DNA of 64,000 bases from Naasia lichenicola (GTDB lineage Bacteria > Actinomycetota > Actinomycetes > Actinomycetales > Microbacteriaceae). The position numbers were made by a program, and so were the translations under genes. The stretch covers positions 372,001-436,000 of the forward strand of contig NZ_SSSM01000004.1 of NCBI RefSeq assembly GCF_004801885.1, in the 5' to 3' direction. This document shows positions 51,540 to 60,437 of the stretch, piece after piece; positions within the stretch are counted from its first letter, which is position 1, and every line of letters begins with the position of its first letter. A model generated the notes under the pieces. It ran no database searches. It was not told the DNA's origin and saw only the letters and a list, made by a program, of their open reading frames with translations.

Positions 51540-52889
51540 TCAGGCGATGGCGCCGACCCAGCGGCGGATGCCCTCGCCCGCCACGGCGAGCAGGACGACG
51601 GCGAGGCCGAAGGCGGTGGCGACGAGGTAGCCCTGAAGCGGGCCCTCGGCGTCGAGCATCGCGCCCGCGAGGGTCGCTCCCGCGGTGACCCCGATGCCGA
51701 GACCCGTCGAGGGATAGGCGAGGGCCTCCGTTGCGCGAGCCGGCGGTGACCTGTGCTCGACGAGGGCGAGACCTGCCACCACCATCGGTCCGACGACGAG
51801 GCCGAGCACGAAGCTCGCGGCCAGCAGCAGCATGCCGCTTTGGGTGGCCGGCAGCAGCACAGAGAGCACGCCGAGCAGCGCGGCGGCGACGAGGTAGCGC
51901 CGCCGCATGCTGATCCGGAACCGCAGGACACCGAACACCGTCGATCCGATCGCCATGGAAAGGCCGAGGATGCCGATCAGGGTGCCGCCCAGCACGGGGA
52001 CGCCGACGTCGGCGGCCCAGCCGATGGCGGTCACGTCGAAGGCGCCGAACAGGCCGCCGATCGCGACGAAGGCGAAGCTGACCGGTAGCACCTCGACGGG
52101 CGGGAGCACGTCGCGGAGCGTCCGCTTCCGAGTACGTCGCGGCGCTCTCGGCGGCTCCGTGCGCGTCTGGACGAGCAGGATGACCGCGCCGACGACACCG
52201 AGGAGCAGCGCGACCGCGAGCCCGGCGGCCGGGTGGACGGACGCCGCCAGCAGGGTGACGACCGGCGGCGCGACAACGAAGGCCGACTCGTCGGCGACGG
52301 ACTCCAGCGCGAACGCGGTGTGCACCCGCTTCTGGTCGACGAGCGCCCTCCAGCGCGCGCGGACCGCCGAGCCGAGATCGGGGGCGGATGCTCCGGTCAG
52401 CGCGGCGGACAGGAACCAGAGCGGGCGCGGAGCATCGACGGTCACGACCACGATGAGCATGGTCGAGGTGAGGATCAGGGCGATGAGCGAGAGCGCCAGC
52501 ACCCTGGCCTGGCCGAAGCGATCCATCGCCGCCGACCAGGCCGGCCCCGAGACGGCGAGCAGGAGCACGAGCATCGAGGCGACGAGTCCCGCGGTCGCGT
52601 AGCTGCCCGATTCGGCGGACACCAGCAGGACGACACCGAGCGAGAGCGTCGCCCGCGGGTACCGGCCGAGGCCGCCCGCCACGTAGAACGCCGCGGCACC
52701 GGGCAGGCGCAGCAGCGCGGAGTACGGGGACAGGAAGGATCCGCGCGACTCATCGGAATGGCCGAGATCGGTGCGAGGGTCGACGCGAGGGTCGACGTTG
52801 ACGTCGGAAGTTGGGCGGGCCACAGGGGTCTCGCTCTTCTGGTCGGTCGAAGGGGGACGGCTCCCACCGGCTATCGCCGACCCCTCCAT
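51540..52889 (-). CDS. MFS transporter
   Basis: Major-facilitator protein of 449 residues from ATG 52889 (other in-frame starts up to GTG 52940 are possible). About 12 hydrophobic segments, a basic loop PPRAPRRTRKRTLRDV in the middle (between halves), and motif-A-like MDRFGQARVLALS after helix 2. It is 60 bp downstream of the amidase and probably its cotranscribed exporter or importer. Substrate unknown; a soluble N-terminal tail of about 60 residues is low-complexity. Confidence 0.78.
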   Translation of the reverse strand: MEGSAIAGGSRPPSTDQKSETPVARPTSDVNVDPRVDPRTDLGHSDESRGSFLSPYSALLRLPGAAAFYVAGGLGRYPRATLSLGVVLLVSAESGSYATAGLVASMLVLLLAVSGPAWSAAMDRFGQARVLALSLIALILTSTMLIVVVTVDAPRPLWFLSAALTGASAPDLGSAVRARWRALVDQKRVHTAFALESVADESAFVVAPPVVTLLAASVHPAAGLAVALLLGVVGAVILLVQTRTEPPRAPRRTRKRTLRDVLPPVEVLPVSFAFVAIGGLFGAFDVTAIGWAADVGVPVLGGTLIGILGLSMAIGSTVFGVLRFRISMRRRYLVAAALLGVLSVLLPATQSGMLLLAASFVLGLVVGPMVVAGLALVEHRSPPARATEALAYPSTGLGIGVTAGATLAGAMLDAEGPLQGYLVATAFGLAVVLLAVAGEGIRRWVGAIA

Positions 52890-52949
52890 GCTACGTCGGA
52901 GGCTCCCTCGCTCGGTCAGCTGTCGCGGATCAGGGTCCACCCGCGCGGA

Positions 52950-54497
52950 TCAGGGCAGCAGGGTCCCGGCGAGATCGAGCAGGGCGAGGTCGGTGCCGGG
53001 CGATCCGATCAGTCCGAGACCGAGCGGAGCGCCGTCGACGGCGAGCAGCGGCGCGGAGATGCAGGGTGCACCCGCGACGCCCGCGAAGCAGGTCAGCTGC
53101 AGGGTCTGCATCCGGATGCGATCGATGGTGGCGGCATCCGCCGTGGTCTGCGGTGCACCGGACGCGGCCGCGGGCAGCAGCAGGACGGACTCCTGCAGGA
53201 TCGCGCGGAGCTTCGCGCGCTCGGCGGCCAGAACGACTCGGGCCGCCGACTCCTGCTCCTCGGTCACGGCGGCGGCGAGGGCGAAGCGCTCCGCCACCGC
53301 TCCGCTGACCGCGCCGGGATGCGCGGACAGCCACGCGCCGTGCGCGCGCCACGCCTCGGCGGCCTGCACCGTCCGGAAGGCGGCGAAGGTCTCGGCCACT
53401 CCGGTCAGCGGCACCTCGATCGGCACGGGAAGGCGTCCCTCGCCGACGAGTTCGCCGAGGCCGGTCCAGAACGCGGAGCGGACATGCTCGTCGAGAGTGG
53501 CGAGCAGTGCAGGCGCCACGGCGATCTGCGTCGGGAGGGTGCCGGCGTCCGCGGGCAGTCCGACGCCCGCGACCCGTCGCAGCGTCGGCAGGTCTCGGGT
53601 CAGCCAGCCGACCGTGTCGAAGGACGGCGCGAGCGGCAGCAGCCCGTCCACCGGAACGGCCCCGTGGCTGGTGCGCAGCCCCCACAGCCCTTGGTACGAG
53701 GCGGGCACCCGGATCGAACCCGCGGTGTCGGTGGCGAGCCCGACCGTCGCCTGGCCCAGGGCGACGGCGGAGGCGGGTCCGCTCGACGACCCTCCAGGGA
53801 TGGCCCCGGGCACGGCGACGTTCGGCGGGGTCCCGTAATGCGGGTTGACCCCGGCGATGCTGTAGGCGAACTCGTCGGTCCGTGCGATCCCGGTGACCGC
53901 CGCTCCCGCCGCGAGCAGCGTGGCGAGGGCCGGCGCGGTCGACGTAGCCGAATCGGCTTCGGCAAGGTAGCCGGGCACTCCCCCGCCCACCCGCTGCCCG
54001 GCGATCTCGAAGAGATCCTTGACGGCGATGGTCTCGCCGTCGAGCGCACCCGAGCCGGTGGCGTCGACGAGGGGCGTGCCGACCACCCGCCAGACCCGCG
54101 GATCGATGGCGGGGATCGCGCCGCTGACGTGGGCGGCGATCACCCGCCAGCCGTCGGCTCCCCGCCGCCAGACCTGCGTCTGCTGGCCGCGTCCGCCTCC
54201 CGCGGGGCGGAGCACGGCGACGACGGCGGCGAGTTCAGGGCTGAGGACGCGGACGTGCACACGATCCACCAGCCGCTTCGGCGCACCACCGCGGCCCCGC
54301 CGGAAGGCGGCGATCGCCTCATGAGAGACGAGCACGCCGCCGGCGTCGCCGCGCAGCGTGTGCGGGTCGTCCTCGAAGAGCAGGTCGAGCGTCGGCACGT
54401 CGTCCGCCATCAGCGCCTGCTCGTAGCGCCAGAAGGTGTCGACGAGACCGTCGGGAAGCGGCGCGTCCGACTCGATCGGCACACTGCGCTCAGTCAT
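52950..54497 (-). CDS. Amidase with fused N-terminal AtzH-like domain
   Basis: Protein of 515 residues. Residues about 10-130 form a SnoaL-like domain of the AtzH type (FWRYEQALMADDVPTLDLLF; VSHEAIAAFRRGRG; QTQVWRRGADGWRVIAAHVS). Residues about 135-515 form an amidase-signature enzyme with the Ser-cisSer-Lys triad: Lys in IAVKDLF, cis-Ser and nucleophile in GGSSSGPASAVALG and TDTAGSIRVPASY. AtzH in cyanuric-acid degradation hydrolyses 1,3-dicarboxyurea and works with the amidase AtzE/AtzF. A short dicarbonylated urea or oxalurate/oxamate product of ureides is a plausible substrate. Overlaps the formamidase stop by eight bases. Confidence 0.8.
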   Translation of the reverse strand: MTERSVPIESDAPLPDGLVDTFWRYEQALMADDVPTLDLLFEDDPHTLRGDAGGVLVSHEAIAAFRRGRGGAPKRLVDRVHVRVLSPELAAVVAVLRPAGGGRGQQTQVWRRGADGWRVIAAHVSGAIPAIDPRVWRVVGTPLVDATGSGALDGETIAVKDLFEIAGQRVGGGVPGYLAEADSATSTAPALATLLAAGAAVTGIARTDEFAYSIAGVNPHYGTPPNVAVPGAIPGGSSSGPASAVALGQATVGLATDTAGSIRVPASYQGLWGLRTSHGAVPVDGLLPLAPSFDTVGWLTRDLPTLRRVAGVGLPADAGTLPTQIAVAPALLATLDEHVRSAFWTGLGELVGEGRLPVPIEVPLTGVAETFAAFRTVQAAEAWRAHGAWLSAHPGAVSGAVAERFALAAAVTEEQESAARVVLAAERAKLRAILQESVLLLPAAASGAPQTTADAATIDRIRMQTLQLTCFAGVAGAPCISAPLLAVDGAPLGLGLIGSPGTDLALLDLAGTLLP

Positions 54498-55665
54498 CGA
54501 AATCCGCCTTTCGGATTTTGGCGTGCACGCCCTTGACCACGTCGACGACCTGCGAGATGTCGAAGTCCGTGGCCGCGGAGAGATAGGCGAGGGCATTCGG
54601 ACGGTCCATGCCCCAGCGGGCATGGATCAGCTCGATGGCGGCGCGGACCGCATGCTGCACCGCTTCGTCCAGGTCCTCGCTCAGGCCGGTCGGCACCAGG
54701 AACTCCGGGGTCTCGACGAGGGGTCCAGTCACCGTGCCGAAGTGCTCGAGGGCCTCGGCCGCCGGGGTCACGGTCAGTCGCAGGGTGGCCCGGAGCGACG
54801 CCTCGACGGCGGTCAGGGCGACCTCTCCATCGCCCTGCGCGAAGTGCGGATCTCCCGCATAGAAGAGAGCGTCGGACACCTGCACCGGAAGGTGCAGCAC
54901 CGTGCCGGGAACGAGCAGCTTGATGTCGATGTTGCCGCCGAACGGGCCGGGCGGCACGGAGTGCGGCCGTTCGGCTCCCGCGACCGCGACGCCCATGAGT
55001 CCGAGGAAGGGCGCGAGCGAGAAGCGGGCACGCCGCTCCGAGTCGCCCCCGAAGGGCACCGTGCCGTGCAGCACGCCGCCCGCGTCGAGGAGCTGGCCGT
55101 CCGGCCCCGTCTCGATGGGCGAGAACACGCTCACCGTGATCCCGTCGGCCGGGTACTCGGAGGGAAGGGCGCCACGACCGTGGCGGTTCGATATGACGCC
55201 GTAGGGCACGCGCGGGGCCAGTTCGAGAACCTCGATGGTCAGCAGATCGCCGGGCTGCGCACCGCGGACGGCGATCGGCCCGGTGACGACGTGCGGGCCG
55301 TCCACGCCGAGCACGCGCGGATGGCTCGACGCGGCGAGTGCCACCGCGTCGTCGAGCACGTGCTCGCGAGGCACTCCATGGCCGGCGAAATAGCCGATCG
55401 GATCGCGTCCCTGGTCCTCGAGCACACCCTCGTGGCTGATGGTGTCGATGGTGACCGTCGCGCCCGAGTCGACCGTCAGGACGGGCGAGTCTGCTGCACA
55501 GGGCAGCCTGCCCCAGAAGAGCGCGCTCGGCTCGGCGGCCAGGTAGTGCTCGCCGGGGATGGGCCCGACCCCTGGCTGGAGCGCCTCGAATGCGGGCATG
55601 GCGTGGTCCTCCGGAGGGCCGCGGACGGGCGAATGGACCGGCGCGGTGCGCTCGACGCGGAGCAC
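54490..55665 (-). CDS. Acetamidase/formamidase family protein
   Basis: FmdA/AmdA-family hydrolase of up to 391 residues releasing ammonia from formamide or short amides. Family marks: DTISHEGVLEDQGRDP, GPHVVTGPIAVRGAQPGDLL, YGVISNRHGRGALP, PFGGNIDIKLLVPG and FYAGDPHFAQGDGEV. Start is ambiguous: GTG 55665, or ATG 55599 with GGAGG eight bases upstream. First gene of the formamidase, AtzH-amidase, MFS unit, and divergent from the DUF1275 gene across a GlnR-like site. Confidence 0.85.
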   Translation of the reverse strand: MLRVERTAPVHSPVRGPPEDHAMPAFEALQPGVGPIPGEHYLAAEPSALFWGRLPCAADSPVLTVDSGATVTIDTISHEGVLEDQGRDPIGYFAGHGVPREHVLDDAVALAASSHPRVLGVDGPHVVTGPIAVRGAQPGDLLTIEVLELAPRVPYGVISNRHGRGALPSEYPADGITVSVFSPIETGPDGQLLDAGGVLHGTVPFGGDSERRARFSLAPFLGLMGVAVAGAERPHSVPPGPFGGNIDIKLLVPGTVLHLPVQVSDALFYAGDPHFAQGDGEVALTAVEASLRATLRLTVTPAAEALEHFGTVTGPLVETPEFLVPTGLSEDLDEAVQHAVRAAIELIHARWGMDRPNALAYLSAATDFDISQVVDVVKGVHAKIRKADFDD

Positions 55666-55706
55666 GGCCGGTGAGCCCCACGATATGCCCCTGGCGGATC
55701 GCGATC

Positions 55707-55722
55707 GTTACGGCGAGGAAAC
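55707..55722 (+). promoter_or_regulatory. GlnR-like half-site in the formamidase/DUF1275 divergent promoter
   Basis: GTTAC-GGCGAG-GAAAC, an exact GTNAC-N6-GAAAC match, 42 bp upstream of the formamidase GTG and 22 bp upstream of the DUF1275 GTG. Supports nitrogen control of amide use. Confidence 0.55.
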
Positions 55723-55744
55723 ATCCCTCCGATTGGATGGGGTC

Positions 55745-56443
55745 GTGCGCCAACGCCTCCGCGGGAACCAAGACCGACTGCATCTCGTCCTGATGCTCGC
55801 CCTGACCTTCTCGACCGGCGTCGTCGACGCGGTGGGATATCTCGGTCTCGATCGGGTCTTCACCGGCAACATGACAGGCAACGTCGTGATCCTCGGCATG
55901 GCCCTGACCGGTGCGGACGATCTGCCGGTGGTCGGACCGATCATCGCGCTGGTCGGCTTCGTGCTCGGCGCGATGGTGGGCGGACGGGTGCTGCGCACCG
56001 CGGAGAAGGGCTGGACCGGACGGGCGACCTGGCTGCTCTCGGTGGTGGCGGCCCTGATCGTGCTGGCGCTCGTGCCGATTCTGGTCACCTCCGATCCGTA
56101 TCCCGTCGCCGCCACCTTCACGGTGACAGGGATCCTCGGCGCGGCCATGGGCATGCAGGCGGGCGTCGCCCGACACCTGGGTGTCGCGGACGTGACGACC
56201 GTCGTGGTGACCTCGACGCTGGTCGGATTGGCCTTCGACTCGCATCTCGGGCGCCGGAACGGGCAGAAGTGGGTGCGCCGACTGCTCGCCGTCGTGCTCA
56301 TCGCCCTCGGCGCACTGACCGGGGCGGCCCTGCTGCAGCTGCAGCTCGGCTACGGCATCGGACTGGCGGCCCTCATCACGGTGATCGTGGCGATCCTCGG
56401 TCATGTCGGCGCTCCGCGTCGGGGGGCAGCAGCCTCGGCCTGA
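55745..56443 (+). CDS. YoaK/DUF1275 family membrane protein
   Basis: Membrane protein of 232 residues with about six hydrophobic segments. Family signature FSTGVVDAVGYLGLDRVFTGNMTGN near the N-terminus (shown here in part: STGVVDAVGYLG, FTGNMTGN) and MGMQAGVARHLGVADVTTVV centrally. Function of the family is unknown. GTG 55745 is preferred because an earlier ATG (55685) would put the GlnR-like site inside the gene. Divergent from the formamidase. Confidence 0.82.
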   Translation: MRQRLRGNQDRLHLVLMLALTFSTGVVDAVGYLGLDRVFTGNMTGNVVILGMALTGADDLPVVGPIIALVGFVLGAMVGGRVLRTAEKGWTGRATWLLSVVAALIVLALVPILVTSDPYPVAATFTVTGILGAAMGMQAGVARHLGVADVTTVVVTSTLVGLAFDSHLGRRNGQKWVRRLLAVVLIALGALTGAALLQLQLGYGIGLAALITVIVAILGHVGAPRRGAAASA

Positions 56444-56452
56444 CGCCGAGCA

Positions 56453-56555
56453 CGGGTCACGCGCGGTCTGAAGCACCGAGCGCTATCGGTGCACCCACCG
56501 CGCTCGGCCGCTACGACCGCGCGGGTGCAGCGCCAGTGTGGGCCGACCGCGCTCG
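56453..56555. repeat. Dispersed repeat, family D copy 2
   Basis: Contains CGCGCGGTCTGAAGCACC, CACCGAGCGC and, inverted, CACCCACCGCGCTCGG, matching parts of the block at 39411-39533. It lies between convergent DUF1275 and MFS genes. Confidence 0.65.
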
Positions 56556-56556
56556 T

Positions 56557-57993
56557 CTAGCTGCTGACGCTGAGCGGCTCGGCGATCTCCTCCAGCGACT
56601 TCCCGGCGGCCTCGACGCCGATGAAGGCCTCGACCAGCCCGGCGGCGATCATCAGTCCCGCGCCGATGAAGTAGCCTACGGCGACCATCTGGATGCCCTG
56701 CTCGATGAACTGGCCGAACAGGATCGGACCGATGATGCCGCCGAGTCCTGTGCCGATCGCGTAGAAGAACGCGATCGCCATGGCCCGGGTCTCCATCGGG
56801 AAGATCTCGCTGACCGTCAGGTAGGCGGAGCTCGCGCCGGCCGAGGCGAAGAAGAACACGATCACCCAGCAGACGGTGAGGCTCACGGCGTCGAGCACCC
56901 CGTTGCTGAACAGGATGCCGGTCACGACGAGGAGCACACCCGATCCGACGTAGCTGATCGTGATCATCACCCGGCGGCCGACCGAGTCGAAGAAGTGCCC
57001 GAGCAGGAGCGGGCCGAGGAAGTTGCCGATCGCGATCGGGATCAGCGAGTAGGGCGCGATGTTGTCCGGCACGTCGAGCAGGCTGGTCAGCACGAGCGCG
57101 TAGGTGAAGAACACGGCGTTGTACAGGAACGCCTGTCCGATGAACAGCGAGAGCCCGAGCACGAACCGCTTGGGGTACTGGGTGATCGCGACGCGGGCGA
57201 TCTCGCCGAATCCGGTGTGCGCCCGCTGGTGGATCTTCATCTCGCCCTCGGGCGGCGAGATCTCCTTCCCGTCGTCCGCGAGGCTCTTCTCGATGTCGTC
57301 GACGATCTTCTCGGCCTCCTCGTCGCGGCCGTGGATGACCGCCCATCGAGGCGACTCGGGCACGTTGCGGCGAACAAGCAGGATGAACAGGCCGAACAGT
57401 GCGCCGAGTCCGAACGCCAGCCGCCAGCCGAAGTCGGCGGCGAAGATGTTCGTGTCGAGCAGCACGACCGTCAGGGCGGCGCCGAACGCGGTGCCGAGCC
57501 AGTAGGAGCCGTTGATGATCAGGTCGATGGTCCCGCGGCGACGAGCGGGGATGAGCTCGTCGATGGCGGAGTTGATCGCCGCGTACTCGCCGCCGATGCC
57601 CGCTCCGGTGAGGAATCGGCAGACGAAGAACCAGAGCGGATTGGGCGAGAACGCCGTCGCGACGGTGGCAAGCAGATAGAGGCCGAGGGTGACGAGGAAG
57701 AGCTTCTTGCGCCCGAAGCGATCCGTCAGATAGCCGAAGCCGAGCGCCCCGACGCAGGCGCCCGCGACGTAGATGGCTGCAGCGAGGCCGATCTGCGCCT
57801 CGGTCAGGCCGAGTCCGCTGCTGTCCTCGGTGAGCCGGCTGCCGAGGGCGCCGACGATGGTCACTTCGAGGCCGTCGAGGATCCAGACGGTGCCGAGTCC
57901 GATGATGACCAGCCAGTGGAACTTCCCCCACGGGAGCCGGTCCATCCGCTCCGGGATCGAAGTCGTGACGGTCTTCAGCGTGATCTCGGCCAC
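56557..57993 (-). CDS. MFS transporter, sugar/aromatic-acid porter type
   Basis: Twelve-helix permease of 478 residues. Motif [16 protein letters not shown] (about 83) and its repeat [13 protein letters not shown] (about 325), [17 protein letters not shown] and [13 protein letters not shown] place it in the sugar-porter/NiaP-like subgroup that carries niacin, benzoates or inositol. GTG 57993 follows GGAGGCGCT. Its last gene position next to repeat family D gives no clear substrate clue. Confidence 0.85.
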   Translation of the reverse strand: MAEITLKTVTTSIPERMDRLPWGKFHWLVIIGLGTVWILDGLEVTIVGALGSRLTEDSSGLGLTEAQIGLAAAIYVAGACVGALGFGYLTDRFGRKKLFLVTLGLYLLATVATAFSPNPLWFFVCRFLTGAGIGGEYAAINSAIDELIPARRRGTIDLIINGSYWLGTAFGAALTVVLLDTNIFAADFGWRLAFGLGALFGLFILLVRRNVPESPRWAVIHGRDEEAEKIVDDIEKSLADDGKEISPPEGEMKIHQRAHTGFGEIARVAITQYPKRFVLGLSLFIGQAFLYNAVFFTYALVLTSLLDVPDNIAPYSLIPIAIGNFLGPLLLGHFFDSVGRRVMITISYVGSGVLLVVTGILFSNGVLDAVSLTVCWVIVFFFASAGASSAYLTVSEIFPMETRAMAIAFFYAIGTGLGGIIGPILFGQFIEQGIQMVAVGYFIGAGLMIAAGLVEAFIGVEAAGKSLEEIAEPLSVSS

Positions 57994-58090
57994 AGCGCCT
58001 CCATGCGTTCTGGATTCTGCGCCAGCGGGTCCGTCCCTCGAGCGCTGCTGACACGCTACTCCCGCAAGGACCCCGCGCGGGGGCGTGCGA

Positions 58091-58816
58091 TCAGTACGAG
58101 CCGCCGAACTGCTTGGGAACGAGATCGGCCTTCTCCGCGCCACTGCGCACGAGGTCGAGGATGACCGCAGCGACCTCCTCGGCGCTCTGCGGCTGGGGCC
58201 CGAGGCCGGCCGATCCGCTGTCGGCGGGACCGGCTCCCGCTCGGAGGGAGCTGTGGAACTCGGTCGCGGTGATGAAGGGGTAGACGGTGGAGACCGCGAT
58301 GCCGTCGGCGGCGAATTCGGCGCGCGCGACCGCAGAGAGCATGTTGAGCGCTGCTTTAGAAGAGGCGTACGCGCCGGCGCCGGGCCGCACCATCAGGGTG
58401 GTGCCCGAGCTGACGTTCACGATGCTCCCGCCGCCTCGCGCGCGCATGATCGGGACGACGGCCTGCATCGCCACCATCGGCGCGATGACGTTGAGATCGA
58501 GGATGGCGCGGAAGTCGTCGGCGCGGACCTTCTCGATCGGCTCGTGCAGTCCCTGCCCAGCGTTGTTGATCAGCACGTCGATGCCGCCGAAGGCATCGAC
58601 GCCGACCTGGACGGCGTGCCGGAGCTGCTCGAGGTCGGTCACGTCGCAGCGCACGGCGACAGCGCTCGGCAGCCGCTCGGCGAGAGCGGCGATCCTGTCC
58701 TCCCGCCGTGCCACGAGCACCAGCCTGGCTCCGGCCGCGGAAGCGGCCTCTGCGGTGGCCGCGCCGATCCCGGAGGACGCTCCGGTGATCAGGATCACTG
58801 CGTGGTCGATCTGCAT
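58091..58816 (-). CDS. Short-chain dehydrogenase/reductase
   Basis: SDR of 241 residues: cofactor loop [26 protein letters not shown], catalytic Ser in NVSSGTT and YASSK (about 153). VARRED after strand 2 favours NADP. Sits 97 bp upstream of the MFS gene on the same strand and may be cotranscribed; the region between SDR and the histidine kinase stop has no other gene. Confidence 0.85.
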   Translation of the reverse strand: MQIDHAVILITGASSGIGAATAEAASAAGARLVLVARREDRIAALAERLPSAVAVRCDVTDLEQLRHAVQVGVDAFGGIDVLINNAGQGLHEPIEKVRADDFRAILDLNVIAPMVAMQAVVPIMRARGGGSIVNVSSGTTLMVRPGAGAYASSKAALNMLSAVARAEFAADGIAVSTVYPFITATEFHSSLRAGAGPADSGSAGLGPQPQSAEEVAAVILDLVRSGAEKADLVPKQFGGSY

Positions 58817-58880
58817 CGTCTGTTCCCGTTCCCTGTTCCGGATGCGGACCGCCGAAGTCCGGCCGCAACCGTGCGTCAGG

Positions 58881-60437
58881 CTACGCCGACGACGCCGGGG
58901 CTTTGCTGGATCGAGGAAGGCCGGGTGCTCCGAGCTCCGCGTGCGTCGACGGGTCCGCGGTCGCTTCGACCGCCGGAGCCATCGTCGCGCGCGGGGGGAT
59001 GCGGACGATGAAGACCGTGTCGCCCGGCTCGCTCGAGACCATGACCTGGCCGCCATGAGCCTCGACGACGGCCCGCACGATCGACAGGCCGAGTCCGGTG
59101 CTGCCGGTCGCCCGGTTGCGCGAGCTGTCCCCGCGTGCGAAGCGCTCGAACAGCGTCTCGGCGAGCGCCGGATCTATCCCCGGCCCGTCGTCGCTGACCC
59201 GCATCGTGACCGTGCCGTCGGTGGTCCGCTGGATGCTCGTGGTCACCGTCGTCCCGGCCGGCGTGTGCACGCGTGCGTTCGCCAGCAGGTTCACCAGCAC
59301 CTGGCGCAGTCGCGGGTCGTCGCCGATCACGGTGACCGGCTCGTCCGGCAGGTCGAGCACCCATTCGTGGTCGGGACCCGCGACGTGCGCGTCGCCGACG
59401 GCCTCCACGGCGATGATCGACAGGTCGACCTCTTCGGCGCGCAGCTCGGGCTGGGAGTCGAGACGGGCGAGCAGCAGCAGGTCCTCGACGAGTGAGGTCA
59501 TCCGGATGGCCTCCGACTCGATCCGGCCCAGGCTGTGCTCCACCTCGGGCGGCAGATCGCGCTGGGTGCGACGGGTGAGCTCGGAGTAGCCGCGGATGCT
59601 GGCGAGCGGCGTGCGCAGCTCGTGACTGGCATCGGCGACGAACTGACGGACCTTGTCCTCGCTGCGCTTGCGGGCGGCGAGGGCCGATCCGACGTGGCCG
59701 AGCAGCCGGTTGAGGGCGAAGCCGACCTGTCCGACCTCGGTCGTCGGGTCGATGTCCCGCTGCGGCACCCGGATCGACAGATCCACGTCCCCGCGATCGA
59801 GCGGCAGCTCGGTGACGCTGGCGGCGGTGCTGGCCACGCGATGCAGCGGCCTGAGGGCGACGTCGACGATGAAGGCCGCCGCGGCGCCGGCCAGCACGAG
59901 GCCGGCGGAGGTCACGAGCACGACGACGAGCGCGAGCTGCGAGACGGTGGCCTCGACGGCGCTGAGCGGAAGTCCCGTGACGATGGTGGATCCGTCGTCG
60001 CGCTCGACCGCGATCATCCGGTAGGTGCCGAGTTCGCCGCCCAGGTCGTAGGTGCGCACGACGCCGTCGGCCGCGATGCCGAGCACCACGTCCTCCTGCT
60101 CGGTGGTCAGTGTCTGGCGCCTGCCGGAGTCGTCGACGTAGCCGGAGGTCTGCACGGCCCCGGAGGAGATGGAGGCGACGACGGTGCCCGCGCCCTGGCC
60201 CGGCGCGTCGATGAAGCCCTCGCCGTCACCATCGGGGCGCGATGGGAAGTCGCCGTCCCTCGGACCGAAAGCACCCTGCGAGCGCGAAGCCGCGCTGGTC
60301 AGCGACTGGTCGAGCTTGCCGACGAGGTAGCTCTGCAGCACGAGCACGCTGACCAGTCCGATGACCAGTCCGACGCTCGCGAGAAGACCGACGACGATCA
60401 GGACGATCTGGAGCCGGAGACTGCGTCCGCGTCTCAC
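58881..60437 (-). CDS. Sensor histidine kinase (OmpR-partner class)
   Basis: Membrane kinase of 518 residues: TM1 (about 8-35), an extracytoplasmic sensor of about 130 residues rich in Asp/Gly, TM2 (about 167-190), HAMP linker, phospho-acceptor His in FVADASHELRTPLASIRGY (about 275), N box LVNLLANARVHTPAG, G1 VSDDGPGID and G2 GLGLSIV. The acidic Ca2+/cation-like sensor has no recognised ligand. GTG start overlaps the response-regulator stop by four bases. Confidence 0.92.
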   Translation of the reverse strand: MRRGRSLRLQIVLIVVGLLASVGLVIGLVSVLVLQSYLVGKLDQSLTSAASRSQGAFGPRDGDFPSRPDGDGEGFIDAPGQGAGTVVASISSGAVQTSGYVDDSGRRQTLTTEQEDVVLGIAADGVVRTYDLGGELGTYRMIAVERDDGSTIVTGLPLSAVEATVSQLALVVVLVTSAGLVLAGAAAAFIVDVALRPLHRVASTAASVTELPLDRGDVDLSIRVPQRDIDPTTEVGQVGFALNRLLGHVGSALAARKRSEDKVRQFVADASHELRTPLASIRGYSELTRRTQRDLPPEVEHSLGRIESEAIRMTSLVEDLLLLARLDSQPELRAEEVDLSIIAVEAVGDAHVAGPDHEWVLDLPDEPVTVIGDDPRLRQVLVNLLANARVHTPAGTTVTTSIQRTTDGTVTMRVSDDGPGIDPALAETLFERFARGDSSRNRATGSTGLGLSIVRAVVEAHGGQVMVSSEPGDTVFIVRIPPRATMAPAVEATADPSTHAELGAPGLPRSSKAPASSA

